DNA from: Parietaria judaica
Taxonomy: Eukaryota; Streptophyta; Magnoliopsida; Rosales; Urticaceae
DNA: 64,000 bases
Assembly: GCA_954871525.1 (NCBI GenBank)
Contig: OX940863.1
Coordinates: 40,596,501-40,660,500 of the forward strand
Reading direction: 5' to 3'
Position numbers and translations under genes: made by a program. Shown here one piece after another: positions 42,750 through 55,965 of this stretch. Each line of letters begins with the position of its first letter. The stretch's first letter is position 1. The notes beneath the pieces are model-generated. The model did no database searches. It was not told where the DNA came from and saw only the letters and a list, made by a program, of their open reading frames with translations.

Positions 42750-45095
42750 GGATGAGGGTACTTCCAACCTAAGAGTTGTAGGAACGTTTTACACCGGTTT
42801 ATAAAAATTTGAACGTAACATTTATGGCGGAATATAATTTTTTTTTTATCAAAGCTACATAAAAATAATTTTTTACGTAAAAGCTTAACCGCATGTTTAT
42901 TAAAATGTCCATGCATGCTATTTTTTGTTTAAAAATTATTCTACGAAACAAATATTTATATACATGTATATATACACATAATCATATTTTCTTTATAGAT
43001 ATTTATATGTATACACGAAACAAAATTTTACCTGTTGTAGCGTAATCAAAGATCGCGTGAGCCTTCCTCAAAGAACCCGATCAAACAACCGCGAGAAGAG
43101 TCACCATTAAGATCGTAGAACTTTATAGAATATAGAGAAAGACCTCGTACTGAACTATAGAGCAAGAAATTGAATTTCCTTGTCTACAACAATGGTAGCC
43201 GAATTTTCTAGAGAGAAAGAGGAGAGAAAAGGCTTCTTAGCTTTTGTGAAGTGATGCTCTATTTATAAGCCATTCACCAAGCCAATGGAATTTGAAATTC
43301 CTAGTCTTACTCATCATAAAATCCACCACTTATACCGGGTGATTAATTCAAATTAATACATGTGTCAATTTCTCATGCATTCAAGACACTAATTTGAATC
43401 TTTCATTTGCTTAAATCATTGTAATTCGAATTCACCATGGTCAAAGTGTCTAAGATGATGACATCATCATGTACACTTTATAGACTAAGGGAGATGATGA
43501 CACATCATCGATCCGCCCCTTTTATTCCCATCTAATGACAATTAAGATATTTAATTAATTAATTATCTCTTAATTAATTCAAATTCAAATGTAAGTGAAT
43601 CTAGGACAAGACATGCTTCCTATTTTCTCTCCACCATTAAATTCAAATTTTAATATAAATAATTAATCAAATTAATTATTTATTCTTCTAATAAGAATCA
43701 AGTATTAAAATAATTAATCCTAGGTATTTTATCATCATAAAATTTGCCACCTATTATGGAAACTTACACATTTAATGTGCCCAATAAGTCACTACTTATT
43801 TTGTGCCCCATTATAACATTTATCAATTGGTCACATAAAATGTTACATTTAATTAAATTGATCATTATCAATTAAATTAAATTGACTAACCAAATTAATT
43901 CGGATTAATTTTCTAAATCAATATTTAGAATTAAGAGAGTAATTCACTTGGAACTAATATTAGAAATAATTTAAGTCGTTACTTAACATGAAATATGTTT
44001 CCAAAACATGATTTCATATTTCTAATTTATTCTTGTTCAATCATAATTCTGTTCTATGATCGCTGAAACCTCATGGACCTACATGATCGAAGCTTTAGAT
44101 AAAAGACGTGGCATCACAAATTCATTAATTTGGCCATCTTTAATCTTGATATTAGGCCGATACCACGACCGAGCCAAACACCGAGAATCTCTCAGATCAT
44201 GCGCGTTATCATTTTTTGTTTGATAAGAGCTATCGTATTGTCATACGGTCAAGAATGTATTTTTTTGTATAATAATTTAAGCGTATCATTAAGTAGAAAG
44301 GAGTGTTCTAATAAACACCGTTTGACCTTTCTAGTTATTTTTGTCATCAACTCCTTTGTTGTATTTTAAATGAGAAACATATGTTTTGAGTTGTCCGTAC
44401 AAGTCACATGTTTAGATCGATGAATTACTAAGTCATCGAACACCAGGCCTGGTTTGTTCATTTACAATCGCCGAACAAAGTATGACGTGATACTAGGTGT
44501 TGAATCACCCGTAGTGCATAAATTCCATATCTGTGAAGACCCTAATGTCATTGAGATATCTTAACGGTACAGACCGTCTAGATATTGACTCACTACTAAG
44601 AATCTCAATCATTGACTAATCAAATCTCGTAAGACATCTCAACACATTATGTGTTCACTCAGGATTGAGATTATCACGGAAAAATTCCTTGATGTGTGAT
44701 TTTGGATAAAATGTGACAAACGACATTTCACATTTATCACAAATATCACTAGTCTAGTTTAATATATTCGTTAAGATATCAAAGGCAAGCTTGTAGAGTA
44801 CAACTCCCGATGTCACAAGACTCAACATTAAAAGCTTTCTTAACAATCGTACTTGAATGCAACTGCCCAATTGATTTTAAGATTGCAAAATTATTCTTTT
44901 TAAACCTTCTAAAAAGGAGTGTCTTGTTAAGTCACAACTTAAGTTCCTTTTTTTTTTCCCGTAAACTAGAAGTTTATGAGCATAGATTTATTTTGGTCTA
45001 AACACATACTTACAAAGAATGCATCCTTTTATTCAATTTTATTCAATCTGCAATTACATTGACAAATACGTTCTACATAAGATCTCCCAATCTTT
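42750..45095 (-). repeat. Left arm: copia LTR in minus orientation
   Basis: It is the reverse complement of the right arm (46760-48637 and 53665-53890). Matching landmarks include AAGACACTCC / GGAGTGTCTT with TTAAGTCACAACTTAA, CACCAGGCCTGG(T/C) and CGTAACATTTATGGCGGAAT. A TATAAATAG box is at 43268-43259 on the minus strand. At its inner end, 45095-45062 carries the polypurine-like tract CAAATGAAAGATTGGGAGA, so the arm is an LTR together with the last bases before it. Confidence 0.8.
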
Positions 45096-46745
45096 CATTT
45101 GAAGACCTACAATCAGAACAGGTTCGTAAGGAACCTCGACGTAGTGGAAGGGTCGGACGACAACCCGATATATAAATGTCTTACAGAGAAGCTCTGGTGG
45201 ATGTATCGGATAAAGATTTGGATGACCTACTATCGTATTAAGAAGGCTATGGATGATTCTGAAGCAAACTTTCGGCAACAAGCCATGAAAGTTGAAATGC
45301 AATCGATGTATGAAAACTAAGTCTAGAAAGTTGTAGATCTACTTGAAGGGATTAAATCCGTAGGGTATAAATGGATCAATAAAAAGAAAAGAGGATCGGA
45401 TGGGAATGTCGAGACATTCAAAGCAATACTAATGGGTAAGGGTTATACCCAAAAATAAGGTTTAGACTATGAGGATACCTTCTCGCTAGTAGCAATGCTA
45501 AAATTCATCCGAATTCTTATATCCATCGCCGCCACCTTAAATTATGAAATCAGGAAGATGGATGTCAGGACTGCATTTCTGAACGAAAATCTTGCCGAGC
45601 GGATTTATATGGCTCAACAATACGGGTTCGTAGAGAAAGGAAAAGAGGGAAAAGTTTGCGAGTTGCTGAAGTCCATATACAGACTAAAACAAGCATCTAG
45701 ATCATGGAATATAAAATTTGATGAAACTGTAAAAGTTTAAGGATTCATACAATCAGAAGATAAGTCTCGTGTTTATAATATAATAAAAGAAGGAAAAATG
45801 GTTTTTCTTATCCTATACGTAGATAGCATATTACTTATCAGAAACAATATTGGTAAGATATCAGAGGTAAAAGTATGGCTTGCAAAGCAATTTAATATGA
45901 AATATTTATGAGAGGCGGCTTATATTTTGGGTATAGTACCCAACATTAAGACTCTCCTAAGCGACTTATATAGATAAGGTGATGAACCGATTTTATAAAT
46001 AGAACTCCAAGAAAGGTATGTTACCTTTTAGACACAGAGTGCATCTATTCTCTGAAATGTCTCCTAAGACAGATCAAGAGATATCTCAGCCGTAGGAAGT
46101 CTCATATATGCAATGCTTTGCACAAGGTCTGACATTTGCTACGCGGTAGGCGTGGTGAGCCGTTATCAGTCCAATCGTGGACCCGAGCATTGGAATGTTG
46201 TGAAAAATGTTTTAAGTATATGCGGAGAACAAGAAACCACATACTTACATACTCATGTAACGACCTGACTATGACGGGTTATAACGACTCCAACTTTCAG
46301 GCGGGTAAGGATTCCAAGAAATCCACTTCAATATCAATGTTTGTTCTGAATGGAGGACCCGTGGTCTAGAGGAGTATAAAGCAAACATGCATTGCTGACT
46401 CGACCATGGAATCTTAATATGTGGCGGCATGTGAAGCTGCAAAAGAAGCTGTTCGACATAGAAAGTTCTTGAAATACTTTGAAATCGTTTTGAGTGCCGA
46501 CAACTGTTTGACATAGAAAGTTCTTGAAATACTTTATTGTGATAACATTGGGGCTGTCGCTAATTCAAAATAACCGAAGAGACATAAGCGTTCTAAACAC
46601 ATAGAATGGAATTATCACCTCATAACGTATTTTTTTTATAAGAGCAGGCTCCTCGCTTTGTTACAGATATTTCTTTGGTGAATTCAAAATAAGGCTTAGT
46701 GCCGACTAAACATGGATGTTGCAAATAATGTATACAAATGAGAGA
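45095..46745 (+). pseudogene. Ty1/copia reverse transcriptase and RNase H fragment
   Basis: It opens with the integrase tail motif RKEPRRSGRV and continues with RT (GYKWINKKKRGSDGNVETF, MDVRTAFLNENLAERIYM, LKSIYRLKQASRSWNIKF). The catalytic box reads LYVDSILLI instead of YVDD. RNase H remnants follow (YNDSNFQAGKDSKKSTS, later AACEAAKEAVRHRKF in pieces). Many stops and frame changes. It ends at the purine tract AATGAGAGATTG near 46740. Confidence 0.85.
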
Positions 46746-46755
46746 TTGAGAGCTT

Positions 46756-46756
<1 letters not shown>

Positions 46757-46786
<30 letters not shown>

Positions 46787-46788
46787 TA
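46757..46788 (+). repeat. (TTTA)n microsatellite
   Basis: About seven TTTA units at the very start of the right LTR arm. They are absent at the same place in the left arm. Confidence 0.85.
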
Positions 46789-48637
46789 TAGCATATTTAT
46801 CAATGTAATTGCTGAACGGATAAATTGAATAAAATTATGCATTATTTATAGTATGTGTTTAAACCAAACTTTTAGATTACGAAAAAAGGATGTTAAGTTG
46901 TGACTTAACAAGACACTCCTTTTTGGAAGGTTTAAAAAGAATAAGTTTGAAATCTTACAATCAACTAGAAAGTTGTATTCAAGTACGATTGTTAAGGGAC
47001 CTTGTAATGTCGAGTCTTGTAATATCGGGAGTTGGAATCCACAAGCTTGCCTTAGATATATTAACAAAGATATTAAACTAGACCAGTGATGACTAAGATA
47101 AAAGTGAAATGTCGTTTGTCACTTTAATCTAACATCACACATCAAGGACTTTTTTTTCGTGATAATCATAATCCCGAGTGAACACCTCATCTGTTGAGAT
47201 GTATTGCGAGATTTGACCAGTTAATGAGTAAGATCCAAACCATTGACGGTCGGTACCGTTAAGTTATCTCAATGACATTAGGGTCTTCACATATATGAAA
47301 TTTATGCACTATGGATGATTCTAACACCTAGTATCACGTCATGCTTTGTTCGGGGACTGCAAATGAACAAATCGGGCCTGGTGTTCGATGACTTAGTAAA
47401 TCATCTATCTAAACATGTTACTTGTACGAACAATTCACAATATATGTTTCTCACTTAACAATACACTGTGGACCATATGACAATACGCCAACTCATATCA
47501 AACAGAAAATGAAAACCCATGTGATCAGAGAGATTTTTCGTATTTGGCCTTGTCGTGGTATCGGCATAATATCAAGATTAAAGATGGCCCAATTAATGAA
47601 TTTGTGATGCCACATATTTTATATAAAGCATCGATAATGTGTGTCCATGAGGTCTCAATATTAAATAGAACATAATTATGATTGAATAAGAATATATTAG
47701 AAATATGAAACGATGATCAGGAAACATATTTTATGTTACGTAATTACTTAAGTGATTTATAATAATAGTTCCAAATGAATTAATCTTTTAGTTCTAAATA
47801 TTGATTTAGAAATTTAATCCGAAGCAAAACGGATAGTTAATTTAATTGATAATGATCAGTTGAATTATATAACATTTTATGTAAATAGTTACAATTACAA
47901 ATATGGACATGTGACCAATTGATAAATGTTATGATGGGGCACAAAATAAGTAATTATATATTTGGCACATTAAATGTGTGTACATATAAATAGGTCGCGA
48001 ATTTTATATGATAAATACACATAAGATTAATTAATTTAATACTTAATTCTTATTGGAAGAAATCAATTAGATTAATTTATTGTATGAAACTCGAATTTAA
48101 TGAGTGGATAGATAATAAGAAACATGTCTTTTCCTATTTTCACTCATATGTATTTCAAATTTGAATTTGAAATAATTAAAAGATAATTAATTAATTAACT
48201 TTCTTAATTATCATTGGATGATAAATAATAGGAAGGATTGATGTGTGTCATCATCTTTTTGAGTCCTTAAATTAGGATTAATGAGTTGACATAATCCTAG
48301 CTCCTTCCATGAGAATTCAAATTTTTCTATTAAAAGGCAATGAGAAATTCAAATTTTAAGTGTTGAATCATTAAGAGTGAAAAAGATGATGGTTGCTTGG
48401 AACTAGTAAGTGGGGCATATTCTAAGCAGCAAGACTAGGTGGAATTTCGAATTTCTAAGCAGCAAGACTATTTTTCAATACGAGGCCACTCCTAATATTC
48501 TATAAAGTTCCATGATTCATAACGTTGGCTCTACTCGCAGTTGTTTGATCCGGATCTCCAATTATGCTATAAGATACAATCTTCGTTTCATGTATACATA
48601 TAATATATATATATATGATGATAATAATAATAATAAT
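46760..48637 (+). repeat. Right arm, first part: copia LTR in plus orientation
   Basis: It follows the polypurine tract of the pol fragment and is the inverted partner of 42750-45095. It is interrupted at 48638 by another copia element and continues at about 53665-53890. Confidence 0.8.
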
Positions 48638-48889
48638 TGTAGAAGAATTGGGAATTGAAATAGAAGAATCTAGAATATTAGGGGATTGATTGCTAGCTGT
48701 CCTTTTTATATACTGAGTTATTACGTGTTTATTGTATAGGATATTTTCATTATTCTTTTTCCTAGTTTAGAGGGCAAAATAATTTCTCTTTATTGGATAT
48801 ATACTATCTGTAATTATAAAAAGAAAAGAATACATCTCTTTGTTATTATTCAGAAATAAAACACATCGTTCTCCTCTCTGCTACCTTTC
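48638..48889 (+). repeat. 5' LTR of the copia element
   Basis: Begins TGTAGAAGAATTGGG and ends near CTACCTTTCTA, five bases before the primer site. Confidence 0.85.
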
Positions 48890-48893
48890 TATA

Positions 48894-48905
48894 TGGTAAC
48901 AGAGC
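48894..48905 (+). promoter_or_regulatory. Primer binding site of the copia element
   Basis: TGGTAACAGAGC, one base different from the usual TGGTATCAGAGC for initiator methionine tRNA. Confidence 0.8.
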
Positions 48906-49059
48906 AACAAAGAGAGGAGATTTTTTTCTCTATCGAAGCCACCTCCATCTACGTCGAAGATCTCTCTCACACAAAAGAACCCTAGATTTCACGATTTGGT
49001 TCTGCCTCTTCTTCGACACAGTATATGTTCGTCCTTGTTGTCGTCATCCGTACTATTCC

Positions 49060-52000
49060 ATGGGTGAAGGCGATTCCTCCCTTTCAACCAGAGAAGACAC
49101 CAGTAACAATATTGGTAACATCTCTGTCAGTCATGGCCGCACATCCAGCTCTCTTGCTCCTTTTTGCTGGAGCGATCTCTCGTCTTTACACATCACTGAT
49201 CATAAACTCGATGGGAAAAACTACCTCCAGTGGGCTCAGTCTGTCAAAATCATCATCTGTGGTAGAGGAAAACTCGGCTATGTCAGTGGAGATCTTTCAT
49301 ATCCTCCTCTTACTGACCCGGCGTATTCCACTTGGCAAGTTGAGAACTCGATTGTTCTTGGGTGGCTAATCAACTCCTTGGATCCTAAAATCAGTTGCCG
49401 ATTCCTCTTGTTCCAGACAGCCAAGGAAGTTTGGGACGCTGCCTGTCGCATGTACTCGGATCTTGGTAACGCTTCTTAAATTTTTGAGCTTCGTGCAAAA
49501 CTGAAGGAGCAAAACTCAGTATTTCTCTTCACTGCAAGATCTTTGGCAGGAACTTGATCTTTTACTAGATGATAATCTCACATGTGTCGAGTGTAATGTC
49601 AAAGTAAGACAGCAAATCGAAAGAGAGCGTGTTTTAGATTTTCTCGCTGGTCTTAACAGGAACCTCGACAAAGTTCATGGTCGGGTTGTTGCTTGTGATC
49701 CTCTCCCGTCCACTGAAGATGCATTTTCTGAAGTCCGGCCTGATGAAGTACGGCGGAAAGTCATGCTCACCGATGAATCTCCTCTTCCCGAGACCGTACC
49801 TACCTCTGATGTATACGCTCTTGCGATCAACCGTTTCCATGGGTCCTCTGATCGTCCTCGTGGTAACCGGCCTTGGTGCGATCATTGCAAATGCCCAGGT
49901 CATACCCGTGAAAAATGTTGGGTACTTCATGGAAAATCGGCAAATTGGAAGCCGTCTACACCACATGCCAAAGCTCACTATATTCATACCAAAGGGAATG
50001 TTGCTGCTTCTCTCCCGTTCAATCAGGCCCAAATTGATCAGCTTTGCTACCTCTTAAATCGATCCACCAACTTGCCCGAGCTGTCACCATCCTAATCCAT
50101 TGCTTAGTCAACCATTGCTAAGTCTGGTATAGTTTCCATAGCTTTTTTTTTATCCAATCAAGCTATAAACCTCTGGATTATTGATTCGGGAGCAACTCAT
50201 AATATGACAAGTAATCGTTCTCTATATCATGATTTTATCCTGTGTTATTCCCATGCCACTGTTCGCACAGCCAACGGTTCCCATGTTCCAGTTGCTGGTT
50301 CTTGAACAGTCATATTGTCATCTACACTCACTCTCAAATCGGTTCTTTACATTCCATCTTTCAAATGTGGTCTCATTTCTATTAGTAAATTGACTCGTGT
50401 AAACAATTGCCATGTTGATTTTTCATTTATTTCTTGTGTCTTTCAGAACCGAACATCGGGGAAGACGATTGGCAGTGCTAGGCTTCATAACAACCTCTAC
50501 TATCTCGGGAATGCTTCGTCTTTAATTAATCTGCAATCTTCTATGTCCAGTGTCTCTACTTTGTCGAATTCTATTTCTAATCAAATAATGTTATGGCACC
50601 AACCTTTGGGCCATCCAAGTTTCTCGTACTAAAGCGTTTGTTTCCTAAGTTATTTTCTAATAAAGAGATTGTTGATTTTGATTGTGAAATATGTCAATTT
50701 TCCAAACAGACTCTTATTCACAGTGATCTTTGGGACCCATCTAAAATCACTACATCTCACGGCAAAAAATGGTTCGTCACTTTCATTGACGATCACTCGG
50801 GAACCTCTTGGGTCTACTTGCTTCGAGATAAATTTGAAACTGCTCAAGTTTTTCAATCATTTCACAAAATGGTACGTACTCAATTCCAAAAAGATATTTG
50901 AATTCCTTGAACTGATAATGGCAAAGAATATTTCAACTCTATTCTTGGCAGCTTCCTTCTCGATAATGGAATTATTCATCAAAGTTAATGCGTCAATACA
51001 CCACAACAAAATGGTGTCTCAGAACAAAAAAATAGACATTTACTAGAGGTTGCGCGTGCTCTTATGTTCACTATGAATGTTCCAAAATACTTATGGGGTG
51101 ATGCTATTCTCCGTGCAACCTATCTTATTAATCGCTTACCAAGCCGTACTCTAAAATTTCAAACTCCTCTAAATGTTCTCCAAAAGTCTACATCACATTT
51201 TTTTTCACTATAGCTCGCTTCCGTTAAAAACATTCGGTTGTCAAGCTTTTGTCCATATTCATGACCATAATTGCAGCAAATTAGATCCTCGAGCACTAAA
51301 AACTGTGTTTTTCGGTTATTCTTCAACATAAAAATGGTATCATTGCTTCTGCCCTACTACAAAAAAAAAAAAAACATATATCTCCTCCGATGTCTGATTT
51401 TTTTAGAACAAGCCATTCTTTCTTCCAACTTCGCTTCAGGGGGAGAGACGTAGTGAAGCAAGTTGTTCATGAGATCTCTTTTAGCCGAACACTCTAAACA
51501 TTACCCCGACCACGAACACTCCTCTTACTCAAACAACCAGATCGTCGACGCTGCATCCTTTACCACCTCTAGATATTGTCGAAACAAATGTCTCTCTTCC
51601 TCAGAAATTGCTTGTCGAAACTTATGACTCTCCAAAAAAATTGCAGGTTTATTCAAGGCAAAGGAAAACTCAACACAGTAAGGAAGTTATGAATCCATCA
51701 CACTATCAGGAATCAGACCCGGTGCTCAATCCATCACCACAAAATGCACCACAAAATGAGTCAGGTAAACCTCTTCCTCTAGTTGACTTAGATTTACCAA
51801 TTGCTGTAAGAAAGGGTATCCGATCTTGCACAAATCATCCAATCTCTAAATTCATCTCATATTCAAAGTTATCACCTTCATATCAAGCTTTTACTTCCAG
51901 TTTGTCTAGTATCTCTATTCCCAGGTCTATCGAAGAGGCTATGCTTAGTCCAGAGTGGAAGGAAGCTGTATTGGAAGAAATGAAAGCTTTGAAAACCGAA

Positions 52001-53266
52001 CATGGGATATTGTCGAATTACCACCTAACAAAAAAAAGTCAGTTGTAAATGGGTATTCACGGTGATCAGATGGGAAAATTGAAAGATAGAAGGCGTGGTT
52101 TATCCACCAGCTTGATATAAAGAATGCATTCCTAAATGGCGAGCTTGAGGAGGAAGTCTTTATGAGTCAACCACCTGAATTTGAAGATCAAACATGAAGA
52201 AATCGAGTACGTAAACTCAAAAAATCTCTGCACGGCTTAAAGCAATCTCCACGTGCATTATTTGAACGGTTCTTGAATGTATTCAAGAAGAACGGCTATT
52301 CTAAAGGGCAATCTGATCATACTATGTTCTTCAAACATTCAGAAGCCGGTAAAATCACAATCCTCGTCGTTTACGTGGATGACATCATAGTAACGGGAAG
52401 TGATGATCAAGAAGTAGAAGAAATCAAGAAGATAATGTCAAAGGAATTTCAAGTTAAGGATCTTGGTGCACCAAAGTATTTTCTTGGAATGGAGTTTGCA
52501 AGAACTAAGAAAGGAATTTTAGTCTCGCAAAGGAATTACACATTGGATCTTTTGGAAGAGACATGTATGCTTGGTTGCAAACCAAGTAAAACTCCGATCG
52601 AACATGGAAATAAGAAGAGGTTATTTGAAGGTGATCTCGTTGACATAGGGAACTATCAATGCCTAGTGGGAAAACTCATTTATCTTTAACACACGAGACT
52701 CGATATCGCATTCGCTTTAAGCCTTGTTAGTCAGTATATGCACTCTTCTCGTCAGGGACATCTTAATGCTGTCTACATAATTCTGAGGTACTTAAAAAAT
52801 ACTCCAGGAAATGGCCTATTTTTTTGCAAAAAAGGAGGATAGAAGAGTAATCGCCTTCACTGATGCCGATTGGGCTGGATCATTCGATGATAAAAAATCT
52901 ACATCCGGATATTGTACCTTGGTGTGGGGTAATCTTGTAACATGGCGTAGTACAAAACAGCCAGTTGTGGCAAGAAGTAGTGCCGAAGCTGAATATAGAT
53001 CAATGGCTCAAGGTGTTTGTGAGCTGATTTGGATTTAAAGGGTGCTAACAGAGTTGAAGATCACACTTGAGGAACCAATGATTCTTTACCGCGATAAGAA
53101 ATCTACAATAAGCATTGCTCAAAATCCCGTTCATCACGATAGAACAAAACACGTTGAAATAGGTCGTCACTTCATGAAAGAGAAATTAGACAGAAAGATT
53201 ATCAAGATTGAATATGTCCCAACGTCTCATCAACTAGTTGATTTACTCACAAAAGGACTGACATAA
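49060..53266 (+). pseudogene. gag-pol of the copia element (48.6-53.6 kb)
   Basis: gag starts MGEGDSSLSTREDTSNNIGN and includes YLQWAQSVKIIICGRGKLGY; its later part after a frame change has the knuckle CDHCKCPGHTREKC (49763-50095). Protease: LWIIDSGATHNMTSNRSLYH (50170 region). Integrase: HSDLWDPSKITTSHGKKWFV with DDHSG, then TDNGKEYFNS and a Q-Q-N-G-V-S-E-Q-K-N box. [22 protein letters not shown] and an intact YVDDIIVTG box (52370-52400), then DLGAPKYFLGMEFARTKKGI. RNase H: FTDADWAGSFDDKKSTSGYC and SAEAEYRSMAQGVCELIWI. About 60-100 codons of the RT N-terminus are missing near 52085. Eight or more stops or shifts; not functional. Confidence 0.9.
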
Positions 53267-53332
53267 TTGACTCTTGGATTTCTTGTGAACAAGCTTGGTC
53301 TCATCAAAATCTTCCGTACAAACTTGAGGGGG

Positions 53333-53584
53333 GGTAGAAGAATTGGGAGTTGAAATAGAAGAATCCAGAATATTAGGGGATTGATTGCTAACTATCCTTT
53401 TTGTATACTGAGTTATTACGTGTTTATTGTATATGATATTTTCATTATTCTTTTTCCTAGTTTAGAGTGCATAATAATTTCTCTTTATTAAATATATACT
53501 ATCTTTAGTTATAAAAAGAGAAGAATACATCTCTTTTTTATTATTCAGAAATAAAACACATCGTTCTCCTCTATGCTACCTTTC

Positions 53585-53587
<3 letters not shown>
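53333..53587 (+). repeat. 3' LTR of the copia element
   Basis: Direct copy of 48638-48889. Its first base is G instead of T (GGTAGAAGAATTGGG). Confidence 0.85.
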
Positions 53588-53663
<76 letters not shown>

Positions 53664-53664
53664 T
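53586..53664 (+). repeat. (AAT)n microsatellite
   Basis: About 26 uninterrupted ATA/AAT units directly after the 3' LTR. The 5' side of the element has only about six. Confidence 0.95.
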
Positions 53665-53890
53665 TGTTTTATATAAATCTAAAGGTGTACGGTTTATGAT
53701 TGTGATCATATAATATTGTAGAATAATTTTTAAGCGAAAAATGTCATGCATGTACATTTTAGTAAATAAACGGTTAAGTTACGTGAAAAACTGTTTTACA
53801 AAATTTTAATAATTTTTATATTCCACCGTAAAACGTTACGTTCAAATTTTTAAAAACTGGGTTTAAAACGATCCTACAGTGGAATGCAGC
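53665..53890 (+). repeat. Right arm, second part
   Basis: Continuation of the LTR arm cut at 48638; it matches the reverse complement of 42765-42960 (ATGCATGTACATTTTAGTAA, AAACGTTACGTTCAAATTTT). Confidence 0.75.
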
Positions 53891-54001
53891 TTCGCTAAGG
53901 CATTGGTTCCAAAAGCACCTGATTAAGAAGAATAACAGAAGTGGGAGTTGTTAGCACATAACCCAATATGGGCTTAGCTCACTAGAATGCAGTCAAAGTT
54001 G
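53880..54001 (+). pseudogene. Tail end of another copia pol with the start of its LTR
   Basis: One frame reads FAKALVPKAPD, the usual end of copia RNase H (x-F-T-K-AL). It is followed by the purine tract AGAAGTGGGAG and a TGTTAGCACATAACC start like an LTR at about 53949, cut at 54002 by the next LTR. Confidence 0.55.
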
Positions 54002-55965
54002 TGTTGGACATATTTTATATATGCCCTCTATTCAGATGCTAATCCCGCTTGCATAAGATTATGATCACCTTCATTTTAATGAAAAACTCTTATTAATGGT
54101 AATCTTATATAGTTATCTATGGATTATATAAGCCAAAATAGAATGTTTTATCCTTAGTTCTTTAAGTTTGCTTTTTATGTTATGTCATCACACTGAGTCT
54201 ATGCGAGGAGGTTTGACTAACATAAATTGGTCCATAGACTTGATTGGAAGTGGGAAATTCTAATCAAGAGAGACTATTCGTGAACTTAATCACATACATG
54301 TGGTGATCTATTACCGGGTCATGGTGCTCTCATGCACTATTAAGTTTATCAGGTATGAAGTGTGTTCATACTCGATGGACTAGACTTATATCAGAAATCA
54401 TCACATTTCTCCGTCACTGATGAAAGTATGATAAATTCACAATGATGACTTGATGGAATCAGTTGATGTCTTGAGCATCATGAACTAGTACGGTTCAACT
54501 TCTATGGTCTTTAATATAATCATTTAAGTCTACTCTGGTATTCCCAATACTTTTATTTTGGGATAAGACGGTTGACCTGGATTAGTTGCATGATAGCAAA
54601 CATGGATAACAAATTCATGATTTCCTTATTATGATTTGTGAGAAACAAATAAAATACTAATGATCAGCTCAAAGGAATCATAACCGTATTGAGTTAGTAA
54701 TTTGTACTAATCATAGATTAAGGTAAAGTCATCAAAAAGGGCAGAACGTTAATTTTACCCTTTTTGACGAGAATCATAATAATATGAAAAACGCAGATTC
54801 AGATAATCTGATTGTATCAATGGACACCTGTGCTCAGGAAGATATAATTAATACAAACTTGAGAGTTCAACTTCGAGATATAGTGGAATGTTACCGAATT
54901 CGGTGAAAGTCCTACACTCTCACCATAGCTCGGATGTGTATGTCTATTTGTCCCCTTTGTAGCTCAACAAGGACGAAACCGTATATAATATGTTTGATAC
55001 ATTCATTAAACATAGGATAGATCGAATCAGGAATAATTGTGATTATTGTCACAAATCACTGATTACCCTAATAGTGGAAAAAGTATCAATGTTCTGGTAA
55101 AGTATAGAAACTGTAAAAAGATGATTGGATTTAATTCATGGACACCCTTAGGGTTGTGGAAAATTAGATTCTGATGAATTTATCTTTTTGAATTTATGTA
55201 TATTTGAATTTAATTAGTTTTAATCTTGAAAATAATATAAGATTTGATTTATTAAATCTTATATGATATTATCTGAAAAGATTTGTTTTGGATTTATTCT
55301 TTATTTTATTTATTTATTAAATCAAATCCTTGAGAGAATATCTCCAAGTCGTTGAGATAATCTCTCAAATTGGTTAAGGGAATTTCTCAAAAGTGGTTGG
55401 GCCAGTTTCATATAAATAGGAGAGCCTAGAAACCCTAAATCACAACATCTCTAGCTTCAGAAAATCGTTACTTTCTCTATGTCTCTTTCATTTTCTGCGA
55501 ATTGGTATTGGAATATTTTCCCGAGTTTTTTGCTTTAGGGCTTGGAGTTTATTCAGTGGGAGCCCACACATCTCAGCGGTCTAGTTCCGGAGAATACATC
55601 AGAAAACTTCTGGAAGCTATCTTCTCATAGAAAATCGCAGAAAGACTGAAGACCGAAGGATCAGAGCTCTTGAAGATCAGAAAATCGACAGACTATCAGG
55701 TACACGGTTACAGTGTTTTTCGATTATAATATTATTTACTATATGCTCATGGATCAATTAAATCGAATTGAATATGTGTTTATAAAATTTAAAAAATTAT
55801 TGTATCACGATCGGGGTAAATTAATATTTGTTTTATGCATAATCAGATGGGGTAATGGGGATTATTGGTTTGGGACTCTAATTATTGTTAAATTATTTTT
55901 TATAAAGTTACCCCACACGTTTGTGTATAATGAGTAATTATTAATTGGGTTATTTTCAAAAATTG
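54002..55965 (+). repeat. Long copia LTR, 5' copy
   Basis: Starts TGTTGGACATATTTTATATA. It matches 56483-57063 plus 59456-61125 along its length, with a TATAAATAGG box at 55411-55420 in both. The LTR end is near 55965 (ATTTTCAAAAATTGG) but not sharply defined. Length about 1.96 kb, which is long for copia. Confidence 0.8.
55411..55420 (+). promoter_or_regulatory. TATA box of the long copia LTR
   Basis: TATAAATAGG, identical to the motif at 60565-60574 in the other LTR of the pair. About 550 bases of LTR lie downstream. Confidence 0.65.

Larger units (their letters stand above)
48638..53587 (+). mobile_element. Nearly complete Ty1/copia element inserted in an AAT microsatellite
   Basis: Two direct LTRs of about 250 bases (48638-48889 and 53333-53587) differ at roughly 16 sites by eye, about 94 percent identity. 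A primer site variant TGGTAACAGAGC follows the left LTR at 48894, and the purine tract TTGAGGGGGGG precedes the right one. The internal region holds gag, protease, integrase, RT and RNase H in order, with stops. Both flanks are (AAT)n: ATAAT before the element and about 26 units after it. Confidence 0.9.

Noticed and set aside
44810..45001. 63-codon plus ORF and its partner at 46846-47067
   Set aside because: They are the same LTR sequence read in the two inverted arms, not genes.
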